64,000 nt of DNA, from assembly GCA_949316235.1 (NCBI GenBank), contig OX438741.1:19283124-19347123 (forward strand), read 5' to 3'. The notes beneath the pieces are model-generated. The model ran no database searches, had not been told where the DNA came from, and saw only the letters and a list, made by a program, of their open reading frames with translations. Source of the stretch: Oegoconia quadripuncta. Taxonomy: Eukaryota > Arthropoda > Insecta > Lepidoptera > Autostichidae. Position numbers and translations under genes: made by a program. How positions within the stretch are numbered: position 1 is the stretch's first letter; each line of letters starts with the position of its first letter. This document shows positions 11,882 to 22,247 of the stretch, piece after piece.

Positions 11882-12255
11882 TTAGTGTTGTGTAAGTTTA
11901 TTATAGGACCTAATATAAAGTTTAAAATTTCAACTCGGTGAACCGAATCCCACTCAAGCTTATATAATACGAATCGCTTTCAAAAGTAAGACAAGCAGAC
12001 AACTTTCATCCCACCCTAGTCTCGCCTCCATCTAATTGGACACTCTTAACCCACCACAGCTCCGACGTCTGTAGACTTTATCTCGACAATCCGGATAGCT
12101 GCCAACCCCCGCTTGACTAATGAAATGTCGTCGCTAATACAATGTATTTACCTAGTAGTGACACTAGCATGCTCCAGGATGAATAATAACAGAAAGTTTG
12201 ATGTTTATTGCTCTATCACAGCGAAACAGCAGAACAGATTTTGATGAAATTTGGC
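11882..12255. other. no recognised gene
   Basis: Unassigned. 12208-12250 (GAACAGATTTTGATGAAATT) resembles a dispersed lepidopteran repeat end that is also seen at 17240-17275 and 32500-32530. Confidence 0.35.
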
Positions 12256-12256
12256 A

Positions 12257-12293
<37 letters not shown>
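12256..12293. repeat. (TA)n microsatellite
   Basis: An alternating TA tract of about 35 bp follows GGCATATATG. Confidence 0.95.
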
Positions 12294-12294
<1 letters not shown>

Positions 12295-13047
12295 GTATTA
12301 TATTGTATTATCATTACTAATGTTTACAATTATTTTATTTTATTTTTTATTTTATATTTGTTTAATATTATATTTAATATTCATATATTTGCCTGTATAG
12401 ATTTAAATATTATCTGCTAATCCTGTAACGCTTCTTACATTAATTAAAATATCATAAAATGTACTATTTCCTAAACATATATTTTGCTGTGTTTCTGTGT
12501 ATGACTATCTGTGGAGACTATTTCTGTCTATGAAATAACTATTTTGTACTACATAACATTATAATGTAACGACTGTCAGTTTCCAGAAAATAAATAAATA
12601 AATCAAGTTTCTAGGAAAATAGTAAAATAGACATGGCATTGAAGCATAATGAAAGTGCCAAAGTTTTGTCATGAAAAGGGGCTTTAGTAATTAATATTTT
12701 AATTTTATTTTTATTTATTCGGAAGACCAACAGCTGCAATAATTACTAACTATTATTGGAAATAGAGACCAATTACAGGTCCTCACAAATAGAACTACAT
12801 TATGAAATTAAAGAAGATGCACTATACTTGCATGTTTCCGCCCTCGCGGTACAAATTATCAGATTCTTTAATTGCCAAAAAAAACATTACACAGGTTGAA
12901 ATTTAATTCGTGTAATTCATGTTTCCTGTTGACTCCATTCCTAATCACGAACAACTTTCCACTTAGAAACATAGCCGAATTCGTTCAAAAAATTTTCGAT
13001 TATACCCATACAAAGTAAACCATTCTGAAAGCACCTTTATTATGGAA

Positions 13048-13195
13048 GTTACAACTTTACAATACAATACAATACAATACAAATACACTTTATTGCGCAA
13101 CAGATAAGAAAATACAGTTTCAGAAAAGTGGTAAGAATAGAATGTACAATTTGGCGACCTTATCACTAAAAGCGATCTCTTCCAGGCAACCTTTG
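13048..13195 (-). mobile_element. LINE 3' tail (CAATA-type), nested in a MITE
   Basis: CAATACAATACAAATACACT is followed by TTATTG, CAGTTTCAGAAAAGTGGTA and GCGATCTCTTCCAGGCA. It is the reverse complement of the fuller copy at 50955-51092. Confidence 0.75.
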
Positions 13196-13312
13196 GGTAT
13201 AAGGTATAACTTTACGCTGAATTCAGCTATGTTTCCTATTGGAATGTTGTTCGTAATCAGGAGTGGAGTCACCAGCCGAAAATTGTTGGACTTCAGAATG
13301 GTATAGTTGATA

Positions 13313-13492
13313 AACTACACAAATACAGTTTTTTTGTAAATATATACATATATAAATGAAAAACATCCATAACTCGGGAACACATGTCTGTATTCATCAT
13401 ACAAAAATATGCCCCTAACGGGATTCGAAGCCGCGACCTCTTGGTAAAGCAGTCAGTTTCTAACCACTACACCAAACAGGTCAATTACACGA
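13313..13492 (-). mobile_element. SINE-C copy
   Basis: It contains ATGAAAAACATCCATAACTC, then CATGTCTGTATTCATCATAC, then the complement of a tRNA-like B box (GGGATTCGAAGCC), and ends in ACCACTACACCAAACAGG. It is inserted in the mariner-like MITE. Confidence 0.8.
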
Positions 13493-13899
13493 ATTTTGAA
13501 CTTGGCAATTACACGAATTCAAATTCATCTTGCGTGATCTTAAATTAACTTTTAATGTTAATACTCCGATACTTACTAAGTAAGAAAGTATTTTTAAATT
13601 ACGCCATAAAAAAATTGTTGACTAGGATGGCGCTTCGCTGATATAAAGCTATTGTTAAAAGATCTAGTTCAAACTAATTAGACAATTAATTAAAATTGTT
13701 GCTCGCACGCCACAGACAGGTGTTTGTCTGCAGTTGTCTGAGGAAGAGAGATGAGATGGTTTTGCCTGAGTGATTAGCAGGAGATCGGAGACAGATTTGG
13801 GAGAGAAGTTCTGGACAATAAATGGACCCAGAAGTGATTTCCAATATACGAGACCCGCTATTTCACGTCTAGCTTCGAGTGGCAACAGATGGTAAACTC

Positions 13900-14160
13900 T
13901 TTCTTTAATTTATCAGCCAGAGGACGTTTACTGCTGAAAATAGGCCTTGATCATGGATCTCCAGAAGCTGGCTACATCCAGCGACTTCCCTCAACCTTAC
14001 AGGTGCATGATTTACATTCTTCGAGCTTTTATATCCCAACGGCTATCAGTTCCACGAGCTATGTGAACTCCCTACGTTCTCTACAATTACTAATCTGGTG
14101 GGTTATGTTGACGACTTCCGTTCTTCTACGGGCATCCGCATTCCTGATTCGATCTTGAAG
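13900..14160 (-). pseudogene. degenerate 3' end of an RTE-type LINE
   Basis: Its reverse complement contains GAGGGAAGTCGCTGGATGTA followed by a decayed C-terminal tail. This parallels 11200-11290 and 52075-52140 on the plus strand. Several stops are present. Confidence 0.5.
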
Positions 14161-14861
14161 TGAAACAACGAGCATCGCCCTTGCAGTCGCGTCTTCGATT
14201 TCCGTTAGATGTTAGTATTGGTTTGGTTGGTGGCAGGACCCTAGTTAGGCTAGTTATCACCATCAAATCTGTCGACAAAGAGCAATTTAAAAAATAATAT
14301 ATTTATATAGAAATCATCAGAAATTATTATTTTCAAGAATTAGGTAAACAATAGACTTCGATAAGGTTCTGTCCTCCATCTCCGGAATGCATCATCAGAT
14401 CTTCACCATATTTTTGTGAAAGTACAGTCGGTTCACAATATCGATTCACAAAACATACTTTAAAAATAAACAGCCAGAAAATCGACTCTATTAGTTGGTA
14501 AAATGGTTCGGGACTCAGGTTTTTCATATACCTTAACATCTTTATCCTCAGTAGATTTCACGAAGAATTTCTTATTTTTATATCTCGATCATTGTTATGT
14601 ATATGATAATGTGCGTCGTATAAGAGGGTTCCTTATGATATTGTTCCCATTTCCTGGGAGAAATATGTCTGCAGCTTATTGGGGGAAAAATAGCTCCCAT
14701 TCATTAGGGGCTTTGTGGCCGTCTTCACTTTCATCGCAATGGTGAATATAAAACAGCTAACTAACTTGGATATTACCTAACTGTACGTACCATCGCTAGG
14801 AAAAGAATACAAGTATTTACTCGTGGCTTCGCTCGCGGGAATTCGTTTATAAGTATAATTT
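14161..14861. other. no recognised gene
   Basis: Short open frames on both strands (14333-14539 minus, 14503-14745 plus) overlap each other and show no family resemblance. Confidence 0.35.
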
Positions 14862-14993
14862 AGTAAAGTAGTGGATAGTGACCCTGTTAGCGAAACCAAC
14901 GGTTGCGGGTTCGAATGCCGCGACGGGTAAATGTTCGGGTGATGAATACGAACATTTATTCCCGAGTCATGGAAATATTTATATGTAGCTGTG
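14862..14993 (+). mobile_element. SINE-B fragment
   Basis: It contains TAGTGGATAGTGACCCTGTT, a B-box-like GGGTTCGAATGCC, and GATGAATACGAACATTTATT then CGAGTCATGG. The first bases and the AT-rich tail are missing or decayed. Confidence 0.75.
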
Positions 14994-15073
14994 GCTGACA
15001 TGACAAGTCTTTCAGGGGTCTTCATAATTTTTAATTTACTATAGTTATTTACATATCGATTTTAGTCACGGTC

Positions 15074-15240
15074 AAATAAAATCAAAATATTTATTTCGTA
15101 GGATAAAAATTATCACTTGAAAACGTCACATTTTTTATCTTATTATTAAAGTTTTTGACATTATTGCTCATTCACAAAGCTGATTCTCCAGAGAAGAACG
15201 AGCAAGAAACTCAAGGGTTGCTCTTTTAAATACGTTTGGA
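15074..15240 (-). mobile_element. CR1/Jockey-type LINE 3' tail
   Basis: The reverse complement matches the 3' UTR of the LINE at 48559-50785. It includes the complement of GAGAAGAACGAGCAAGAAAC and an end complementary to TATTTATTTCGTAGG. Moderately diverged. Confidence 0.6.
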
Positions 15241-15611
15241 TTACAATTGTATTATATTGTATAATTAGACTGAAAATCGCCGAGCCAATATCACCCACGC
15301 TCAGAAATCGTCCGCGAAATTGGGCCGTAAATCAGTAATAATTACGATTAAGTACATACTTTCACAGCTGTATTACGTAGTCGTATATGCATCCATAAAT
15401 TATTGTTAGTGTTAAAATAATCTCTAATTACTAGTCCCACTGTACATGACTGCTGCACAGCTCGACGCATGTGAATGCAAGCAACAACGCGCGAAATAAG
15501 TAGAGCAGGCCTACGATACGCCATACATATTACGTGTCGTATGGACATTAGCGGTCGACTGTACAAGCAGGGCTGCGATGAATTATGAATGTAATTCTAC
15601 CTACTAATGTA

Positions 15612-15871
15612 TTTTTTTTTAATGCACGACGGGTTCTTACTTCACCTCAATCACACCTGATGTTAAGTGAAGATGAGGTCGAAGGTGGAAGCGTACTGAC
15701 CCGGAAACCCCAACACATTTGGGGGACTGGCTATCTTATCTCTGACAACCGGACTACAACAATGCTATTAACATTGCTGCTTGGCGGCAGATTTAGATAA
15801 GATGGTGGTAGCTAGCTAGTGGCGGACATTTAAAATGCCCTACCACCAACGAAACCGAGTACTTAAACATG
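15612..15871 (-). mobile_element. SINE-A copy
   Basis: It runs from poly(T)-AATGCACGACGGGTTC to GAGTACTTAAACATGT, so only the tRNA-like head is missing. Confidence 0.85.
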
Positions 15872-16391
15872 TTCTTTTGTTTTCTAAAAATGTTGTTTTG
15901 ATTCACGATTGTTCTAATGTAATCCGACATAGCTGTTTTCTCAAGTAAGAGTTTATGTTTTTAGTGAGAAATAAAGATCTTTAAACCCATCCAGCGACTT
16001 CCTGCGACCTTCATTATGTGTATAATGCACACGTACATATACAAGCCACACACAGAACCCTGTGGAATGGCACGGGGCAGCACTGACCACCATAATATAC
16101 TCGTAGCTATATTCGAGATCAATTTTGGATTTGTAAATTCTGGTATAATAGTGTATTGGGCTTTGTAAAATAAATAATGATAGAATAGAATAAGAATAAT
16201 TTATTTTTTAACCACAGGTAAATACAGTAGTTTACAACCGGTACCTATATTCATTAGAATTTCCAAAAGTATGTTCCCAGCTGATGTCCATGCTAAGCAT
16301 TAAAAATACTTGTGTTATAAGCATCAGCTGCTAACTCCTTAATGGACTCCTAAATTTACATTAATAGAACAAAATCTAAGAAAACCTGTGT
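15872..16391. other. no recognised gene
   Basis: Unassigned. 16185-16260 (ATAGAATAAGAATAATTTAT) may be the end of another LINE tail. Confidence 0.35.
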
Positions 16392-16436
16392 TTGTTATCG
16401 CCTGTGTGTGAGAGAAATATTATATTTGTATGTGCA

Positions 16437-16620
16437 TTGTGCATTGTGCGTGTGCATTGTGCATTGTGCGTGTGCGTGTGCGTGTGCGTGTGCGTGTGCG
16501 TGTGCGTGTGCGTGTGCGTGTGCGTGTGCGTGTGCGTGTGCGTGTGCGTGTGCGTGTGCGTGTGCGTGTGCGTGTGCGTGTGCGTGTGCGTGTGCGTGTG
16601 CGTGTGTGTGTGTGTGTGTG
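16437..16620. repeat. (TGTGCG)n microsatellite
   Basis: A run of the hexamer TGTGCG, about 26 units from 16453 to 16606, is preceded by imperfect TGTGCATTGTGCATTGTGCG units and followed by (TG)n. It is strictly alternating purine/pyrimidine. All six frames stay open, which creates spurious VCVCVC, HAHAHA and RTRTRT frames; none is a gene. Confidence 0.95.
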
Positions 16621-17047
16621 AGGCACCGCATTGAAGTCGTTATGGAACATTTTTGGCGGTTCACTGTTTGACGTTTCAATTATTTCTATAAATAAATACT
16701 CAAAGCTATAGACGCTTCAATAATAATTCTAGTACATACGATTTACCTTTTGATCTTTGAATGTTTTATTTACCTGGCGTAGAGTTTTATTCAAAGTAGA
16801 TGCGGCAGATGCCTAGCTTGAATACGATTCACCATCCAATATTTATTCTCCTTTCCTTCCTTTATAGATAAAAGGGCGTGTAGGGAATTGACAACATAAC
16901 GTAAGTAAAAATAATGTATTAAAAGCACGGCTTATTTTTGTCTTCAGGAAAATTGCTTTTATATTTATTCATTTTATTTTGCTTATTAAAAGAAAATATG
17001 TTATGAAGTGTGTTAAATGTCAGATAACAGAATAAATCTAAGTAATA

Positions 17048-17229
17048 TTGTTGTTTGTTGGTTTGTTTGTTGCACAATCCTTCAAGAAACGAGCCTACAC
17101 CTTCCTCAAAGGCCGGCAACGCATCTGTGACCCTTTTGGTGTTGCGGGTGTCCATGGGCGGCGGTGATTGCTTTCCATCAGGTGACCCGCATGCTCGCTT
17201 GCCACCCTCTCATATAAAAAAAAAAAACA
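17048..17229 (+). mobile_element. lepidopteran LINE/SINE-type 3' end
   Basis: It contains AAAGGCCGGCAACGCATCTG, GTGTCCATGGGCGGCGGTGA and CATCAGGTGACCCGCATGCT and ends in a 12-A tail. I recognise this as a very common A-tailed lepidopteran repeat end. Family name not certain. Confidence 0.6.
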
Positions 17230-17334
17230 ATCACGGCGAAACGGACGAACGGATTTGGTTGAAATTTGGTATATAGGTAGAACATCATTATCTGCCCGTA
17301 AACATCCAACTGCAGGGATATCGGCCTATCGGAT

Positions 17335-17445
17335 ATGAGGGAGTATGGGTCATGGCCCAATTGGGGACTTCATCTGGCTTAGAATTTTTATTTTTCAGGC
17401 ATGCAGGTTTCCTCACGATGTTTTCCTTCACCGATTGCCACGTTG
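17335..17445 (-). mobile_element. SINE-D fragment
   Basis: GCATGCAGGTTTCCTCACGA followed by TGTTTTCCTTCACCG is the reverse complement of 43190-43235 in the better SINE-D copy. Confidence 0.6.
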
Positions 17446-17530
17446 TGTGGTCAGACTTATGCGCTATGCAGTTTATGCATTCAGACCGCCTACCTCAATT
17501 GCTCTGGAAATTGCGATCGTTTATAACGTC

Positions 17531-17585
17531 ATGCACTGCCCGTCCTTGTCATATTGTAACGCAATGACAAGGACAGACAGTGCAT
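17531..17585. repeat. short 22-bp hairpin
   Basis: ATGCACTGCCCGTCCTTGTC and its near-complement GACAAGGACAGACAGTGCAT flank an 11-15 nt loop. It is probably the core of a palindromic MITE. The size also fits a small pre-miRNA-like hairpin, but nothing else supports that. Confidence 0.5.
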
Positions 17586-17889
17586 TGCTATGGCTAATAC
17601 TTTAGCTTTAGCGTAGCTTTGAGTTAGGTAGAGCCCCAGGTAGGTATTAACTGATACTTCGTCAAGACGCCCTTTGTAGGGCAGAAATTCGTTGGCCTGA
17701 CCTATTTCGCATTTCCTGCTCTTGTGGTTTTCACCTGAGCAATGACGCCGCCGCGTAGAGGTGGATGCAAAATTAATTGTTTACTTCATATATTTACCCG
17801 AATCAGACAAATTCAACCATCAAAAGAAATCAGGGTTCAACCATAAAATCGCAAAAAAAATTGGTCTGCCCCGTACAAGGTCGAAAACT

Positions 17890-18356
17890 TTACATAACTG
17901 AGTTTTGAAAACAAGGGTAATTAGATATCCAGCGGCCTCCTTCTGCGAGGCAGTCATGCTCCAGAAGGAGGCCGCAGAGCGGGATCGGGAGAGGGCCGAT
18001 CCCGCTCGCAGGAGGCGACGTCGGGGGGGGCGGCAACGCTTGCTAGCCCCCCGTACGTCGCCTGGGGTCGCGGTCGGCTGCATCTCGGGGCGATGTAGCC
18101 GCCGGACGTAACCCGGGAGAGGATGACACCCCCCGGAGCGATCGGGGGGGTGTCGTCGCATCGGGCCCTGTCGCGCCTCATACCGCCCGCTGATCGCGGT
18201 GTGAGGCACGACCAGCGTTCCCAGGTCCTCTCTACTGCCGAAGAAGATCGCCGCGGGATTTTAGTGGGTATCCCTCCCGGCAGGGACGGGAGTCTCACAT
18301 AACCGTCTCGCGGTCCCCAAGGCGAACGGTACGCTAAATTCGTTACCCCGTGAAAA
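17890..18356 (+). mobile_element. 3' end of an R1-like LINE with ORF remnant
   Basis: A plus-strand frame (17905-18111) reads FCEAVMLQKEAAERDRERAD, then an arginine cluster (RRRRRRGGRQR). This resembles the basic C-termini of R1-clade ORF2 proteins. It is followed by a GC-rich 3' UTR shared with 6857-7125 and an A-rich tail (GTGAAAAAAATAAAAAAGG). It lies just beyond the 3' end of the SLC22-type gene, on the opposite strand. The clade assignment is an inference. Confidence 0.5.
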
Positions 18357-18411
18357 AAATAAAAAAGGATAATTAGGTATTAGGCTTGAGAAAATACAAA
18401 CCTTAATTATA

Positions 18412-18417
18412 TTTATT
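18412..18417 (-). terminator. poly(A) signal of the SLC22-type gene
   Basis: TTTATT on plus is AATAAA on minus, about 180 bp after the stop codon at 18598-18600. A second, weaker A/T-rich candidate lies around 18460. Confidence 0.45.
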
Positions 18418-18597
18418 TCAAATTACAGGGCTTGATAGGACAGTTTTTAATAACACATAATAAATAATAACGATTACGAGAGTGCTACTTATTGCGATTG
18501 CTCGAGAGTGAGCCGGCCCTAACAACATTAGCTCCATTGTCACTTAATATCAGATGTGGTTGCTATCAGGGCTGTGAAGTTTAGCAATTCCAAAGAA

Positions 18598-20358
18598 TTA
18601 CATTTCAAAACAATCATTAACATGTCCGTCCACAGCTTCCTTATCCTTAGAACAGCATGGTATATCCCAAAAGTTTTGACTTTTCACTAATATTTCGGCA
18701 TCATCAAAAGTCTGAGGCATGTCCTTGTTCGTTGTATCTGGTATTGTTAGGGCTATCATTGCGCCAAATCCTGATATGCACCCTACAAGTACTAATGGAA
18801 GCCAATAGATGTACGTCTCTAAATACACTATATACGGTGATCCTATGGTACCTAAAAACCCGAAAATATGAACTATACCCATGCCTGAACCTCTGACTGA
18901 TGTCGGTAGGGTTTCAGTTGCCCATTGCATAGCAGCTCCATAAGCCATGTTCAATGTGAACCTGGCTACAACTGCACATAGCACTGCAGACCAACCACCT
19001 CCAATAAATACAGTTAGTATACTAAATATGCAACTAATCGTCATAGTAATAGATACTAGCCACCTTCTTCCCATCCAGTCCATGATGAATGCAAGTAGAA
19101 CCATCGATGGGCACTCCGTGAACGAAATGACAGAGAAGGATATGAAGAAATCGAATTGCAACTGCCCGATACTCCGTACTAACGCGTCGAATACTAACGC
19201 ACAGCAGGTATATAACACACACATGCAAATGAACATGTTTCTCAGCAAAGGTCTTCTTAATAACTCAAGAATACTTCCTTTATCTTCTTCTTTCTTTTTA
19301 GAAAGTGACGATTTAAATTGTTCTATTAATTTAGTAGGTATTTCCTTTTTATTTATTCGTCCAATGACAAGAACTTTATTAACTGCATCGTCAACACGTC
19401 CTTTAGATAATAACCATCTTGGACTTTCAGGCATAAAAAGAGGAGTTAATATAGCTAAACCTAATGGCAGGCTCGTAGCTAGGGCTACGATTTTCCAATG
19501 TCCACAAATGAGAACTAACCATGGCAATAATGTAACAGTCACAGAATAGAAGAGAGCGAATGCGACGTTTGAGACTAAAGTTCTGTATTTAGGTGCAACG
19601 TACTCTAAGACGAGGAGGTACACCATCATCATACAATTATCATATGCTATGCCAGTGAAGAATCTGTAAATGGCAAATTCTGTGAAATTTCTTGCAAAAA
19701 TACTGACAACGCCGCCAATACATCCAATCATATTGCTAATCACAGTAGCTGGCAGTCTTCCGAAACGGTCTGCAATCCATCCGATAAGGAATCCTCCAAT
19801 GATAGACCCAAGGAAGAAAATCGCTTGAGCTGTTGCTTGGTAACTGTCTCTTTCACAGACCCATTCCATGTCACTAGATATAGTCGGATACGGTATTTCA
19901 GTTTTATTAAACTCCCATCCTTGTTGACATGTTGTTGTCATCCAAGTTTTATTGGGTCTACTTCCAGTTAATAGAACATCAGTCCAATTGGCAACGTAAG
20001 CTCGACACTGCGAGTATCCAAACCTTATATTTTCATCTTGGGGTATCGCTAAGTTTCTGCGTTCAACATCAGTCAAGTTTTCCAGTTCTGGGATCCAACA
20101 CCAATGATTCGGTGAGACTTCTGTCATGAACAATTGTGTAAAATACACGAATACCCCGTACATATAAAACGGACAAGTTGAAAAGAATAATAGCACTTGA
20201 TACCGTCCAAATTCTCCAACAGAAGACAGCAAGTCATCGAAATCCACTTCGATGATTTTATTTGGATTATGTTTCTTGATGACGTCGTCTGATATGTCTA
20301 ATTTCTTGTCAGGGTCTCGTTTACAAGCAACTTCTGTAATTATCTTTTGCACAGCCAT
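18598..20358 (-). CDS. SLC22-type organic cation/zwitterion transporter
   Basis: The protein has 586 residues, the usual SLC22 length, in one uninterrupted exon. It is a 12-helix major facilitator carrier of the plasma membrane that should move small organic cations, carnitine-like zwitterions or anions; the substrate cannot be read from the sequence. TM1 (~52-75) is followed by a large Cys-rich extracellular loop (~79-172) with NxT sites at N94, N124, N136 and N151. Diagnostic motifs are GWIADRFGR (193-201), PESPRWLLSKGR (310-321), MDWMGRR (426-432) and ETLPTSVRGSG (482-492). A charged intracellular loop spans 317-372. The start is chosen because ACAAAATGGC is a good context and the next Met is inside TM1. 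The absence of introns is unusual enough to suggest a retrocopy, but the frame is intact. Confidence 0.93.
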   Translation of the reverse strand: MAVQKIITEVACKRDPDKKLDISDDVIKKHNPNKIIEVDFDDLLSSVGEFGRYQVLLFFSTCPFYMYGVFVYFTQLFMTEVSPNHWCWIPELENLTDVERRNLAIPQDENIRFGYSQCRAYVANWTDVLLTGSRPNKTWMTTTCQQGWEFNKTEIPYPTISSDMEWVCERDSYQATAQAIFFLGSIIGGFLIGWIADRFGRLPATVISNMIGCIGGVVSIFARNFTEFAIYRFFTGIAYDNCMMMVYLLVLEYVAPKYRTLVSNVAFALFYSVTVTLLPWLVLICGHWKIVALATSLPLGLAILTPLFMPESPRWLLSKGRVDDAVNKVLVIGRINKKEIPTKLIEQFKSSLSKKKEEDKGSILELLRRPLLRNMFICMCVLYTCCALVFDALVRSIGQLQFDFFISFSVISFTECPSMVLLAFIMDWMGRRWLVSITMTISCIFSILTVFIGGGWSAVLCAVVARFTLNMAYGAAMQWATETLPTSVRGSGMGIVHIFGFLGTIGSPYIVYLETYIYWLPLVLVGCISGFGAMIALTIPDTTNKDMPQTFDDAEILVKSQNFWDIPCCSKDKEAVDGHVNDCFEM

Positions 20359-20448
20359 TTTGTAACTTATTTTAAGTTTATTTCTATATTTATTTCTATG
20401 TTGTAAGAAGCGTACAATGAACTGTGATATAAATAATTCCCCGTCACG

Positions 20449-20456
20449 TTATATAA
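20449..20456 (-). promoter_or_regulatory. TATA-like box upstream of the SLC22-type gene
   Basis: TTATATAA lies about 95 bp before the start codon on the minus strand. About 30 bp downstream is ATCACAGTTCATT, which could serve as an initiator. The spacing fits a TATA promoter with a ~60-nt 5' UTR. AT-rich surroundings make chance matches likely. Confidence 0.35.
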
Positions 20457-22059
20457 CTTCTGTTGTGTACAGGGCGCCGTTATAAGATTATTAAGTGATT
20501 TATCTAATTTGCACAAGACTTTAACTGTTGAATGGATGATAAAACGTTTATTCTTGTTTTCTTTCGCGACGGGAAAGGTGAATCTTTTATAAATAAGATT
20601 AAGTAATTTTCCATAACGTACATATATGATACGTAGATTATACTGAGGTACTATGGTTGAAAATGGCTAGGAAAGACCTAGATGTATAAAGTCATAAGTT
20701 TACATAAAAAGTTATGGCAATTGCAATAATAGGAGCCGTTAAATGAGGAATTAGGTACCTATACAGATTTAAAACGTTACTGGGTGGTGATAAAGTACAC
20801 TTTGGAATGAACTTGAAGCCAATAATAATACCAATTCAATTAACTAGAAACGATAATCAACTACCATTTTCATAATTCCATAACGTCAAATTGAAATTAC
20901 TGTACAATTAGTAGAAAGACTTTGTGAAATACAATTCACAATGATGAAATTAGAGCATTTTTATGGAAATCACTAATCCGCCTAATTTGATGTTTAATAT
21001 TTTCAGTGTCATTTATATTACGTCAGTTTACAACTCAAATTGTACAAGATTAATATCAAATCTGGTTCACGGTTTATTTACATTGTTAGATTGCTTAGTT
21101 CTATTAGAGCGTTTTCAATTATTATTACACAACGATTCTCAGGTCCGAATCTGCATTTATATTATTCTGTCGCCTGCGGCTTCGCCCGCGTCTAATTACT
21201 TTTGTGTATATATTTTTTGTGTCATTTACATCTTTGGGTCTTGTCTTATCTCGTCTCGTCTTAGAGTAGCCTAAGTCCTTCTCCAGAACTCACTCAGAAT
21301 CTCTCTGCCAAACTATCTAATCTTACCTTCAAGTAGCCTATATCCTCCAGAGTGATCTTAGGCTATATACTTCTCTCTACTATATTTCAATACGATCGGT
21401 TCAGGTTTAGTGGTAATAATTACAGACAGTCAGACACTGTCGTATTTCTAATTATTAGTATGTATATAAAATTATTTATCCTTATCAAATTGAGATCGTG
21501 GACAACGACGCCATCTATTAGAGTCAAGTAGCCGGTTTATAAACGTTTGCTCTTGTATGGCAAATATGAAACATAACGTCACGAACTTTATCCCAAATGG
21601 GGTGGTTAATATATCCCAAACTTGATACTTGAAAATTTACCCAAGGTTGACTTTTCTAAATTGACACGTGAAAGGGGATGACCCATCGCCATTAAAAACG
21701 TGCAAATGTATAAATGTTCTTTTGGTGGAAAGTCCCATATTCGCTTTTTAAGGTACCCACGGGAAGAGATGGATTGGTAATATTCTTTTTATGTTCCGAA
21801 ATCAAGCACTACGATAAAAAATGTAGTTTATAAAGGCTCAGTTATATTCATTTATAATTATCTAATGTATACCGTTGACATTAAAATATTCATGCCAATA
21901 AAACTTAAATGCGACTGCGACAAACTTCAGGAACGTGTAGATAGTTTATCCGTCTATTGCAGGCACAATAGCCAAGATCTAGATGTGAATAAAGACTTAA
22001 AAATATATATATAAACTCGACTACTGTAATCTATTTATAAAAAAATCAGACACGAGACG
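20457..22059. other. intergenic, no recognised gene
   Basis: AT-rich. 21165-21200 holds GCCTGCGGCTTCGCCCGCGT, the hallmark of a common lepidopteran dispersed repeat also present at 32260-32285. The rest is unassigned. Confidence 0.4.
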
Positions 22060-22247
22060 AAATAACTCAATTGTTTTAGGCTGGAGTCGGAGGTCTTGTA
22101 AGCAAATGTGGGGCATACTTATTGCAATACCCAAATCACGAATTGATCGAATTTGACGGTAGTCTAATGATGTTCTCAAAATAAAATATTACCTAGGAGG
22201 AAACGCATAGAGACCTCCGACTCTGGCCTAAAACAATTGAGTTATTT
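22060..22247. mobile_element. MITE with 37-38 bp inverted ends
   Basis: AAATAACTCAATTGTTTTAG followed by GCTGGAGTCGGAGGTCT at the left is mirrored by AGACCTCCGACTCTGGCC followed by AAAACAATTGAGTTATTT at the right. Total 188 bp, no coding capacity, superfamily unknown. Confidence 0.8.

Larger units (their letters stand above)
12888..13535. mobile_element. mariner-like MITE with nested insertions
   Basis: The left end TACACAGGTTGAAATTTAAT matches the right end, the complement of CACGAATTCAAATTCATC. Internal blocks (GTTGACTCC, CACGAACAAC, CCATACAAAGTA) are shared with 42426-42565 and 55321-55582. A LINE tail (13048-13195) and a SINE-C (13313-13492) are inserted inside, which lengthens the ~260-bp unit. 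Confidence 0.6.

Noticed and set aside
16392..16679. Overlapping VCVCVC, HAHAHA and RTRTRT open frames
   Set aside because: Artefact of the TGTGCG repeat, which has no stop codon in any frame.
17531..17585. microRNA precursor
   Set aside because: Fits by size only. Palindromic MITE cores give the same picture and no mature-miRNA family was recognised.
17954..18298. 114-codon minus-strand frame
   Set aside because: A shadow in GC-rich LINE sequence. The plus-strand frame has the R1-like features.
18947..19549. 200-codon plus-strand frame
   Set aside because: Antisense to the SLC22-type gene, with no family resemblance.
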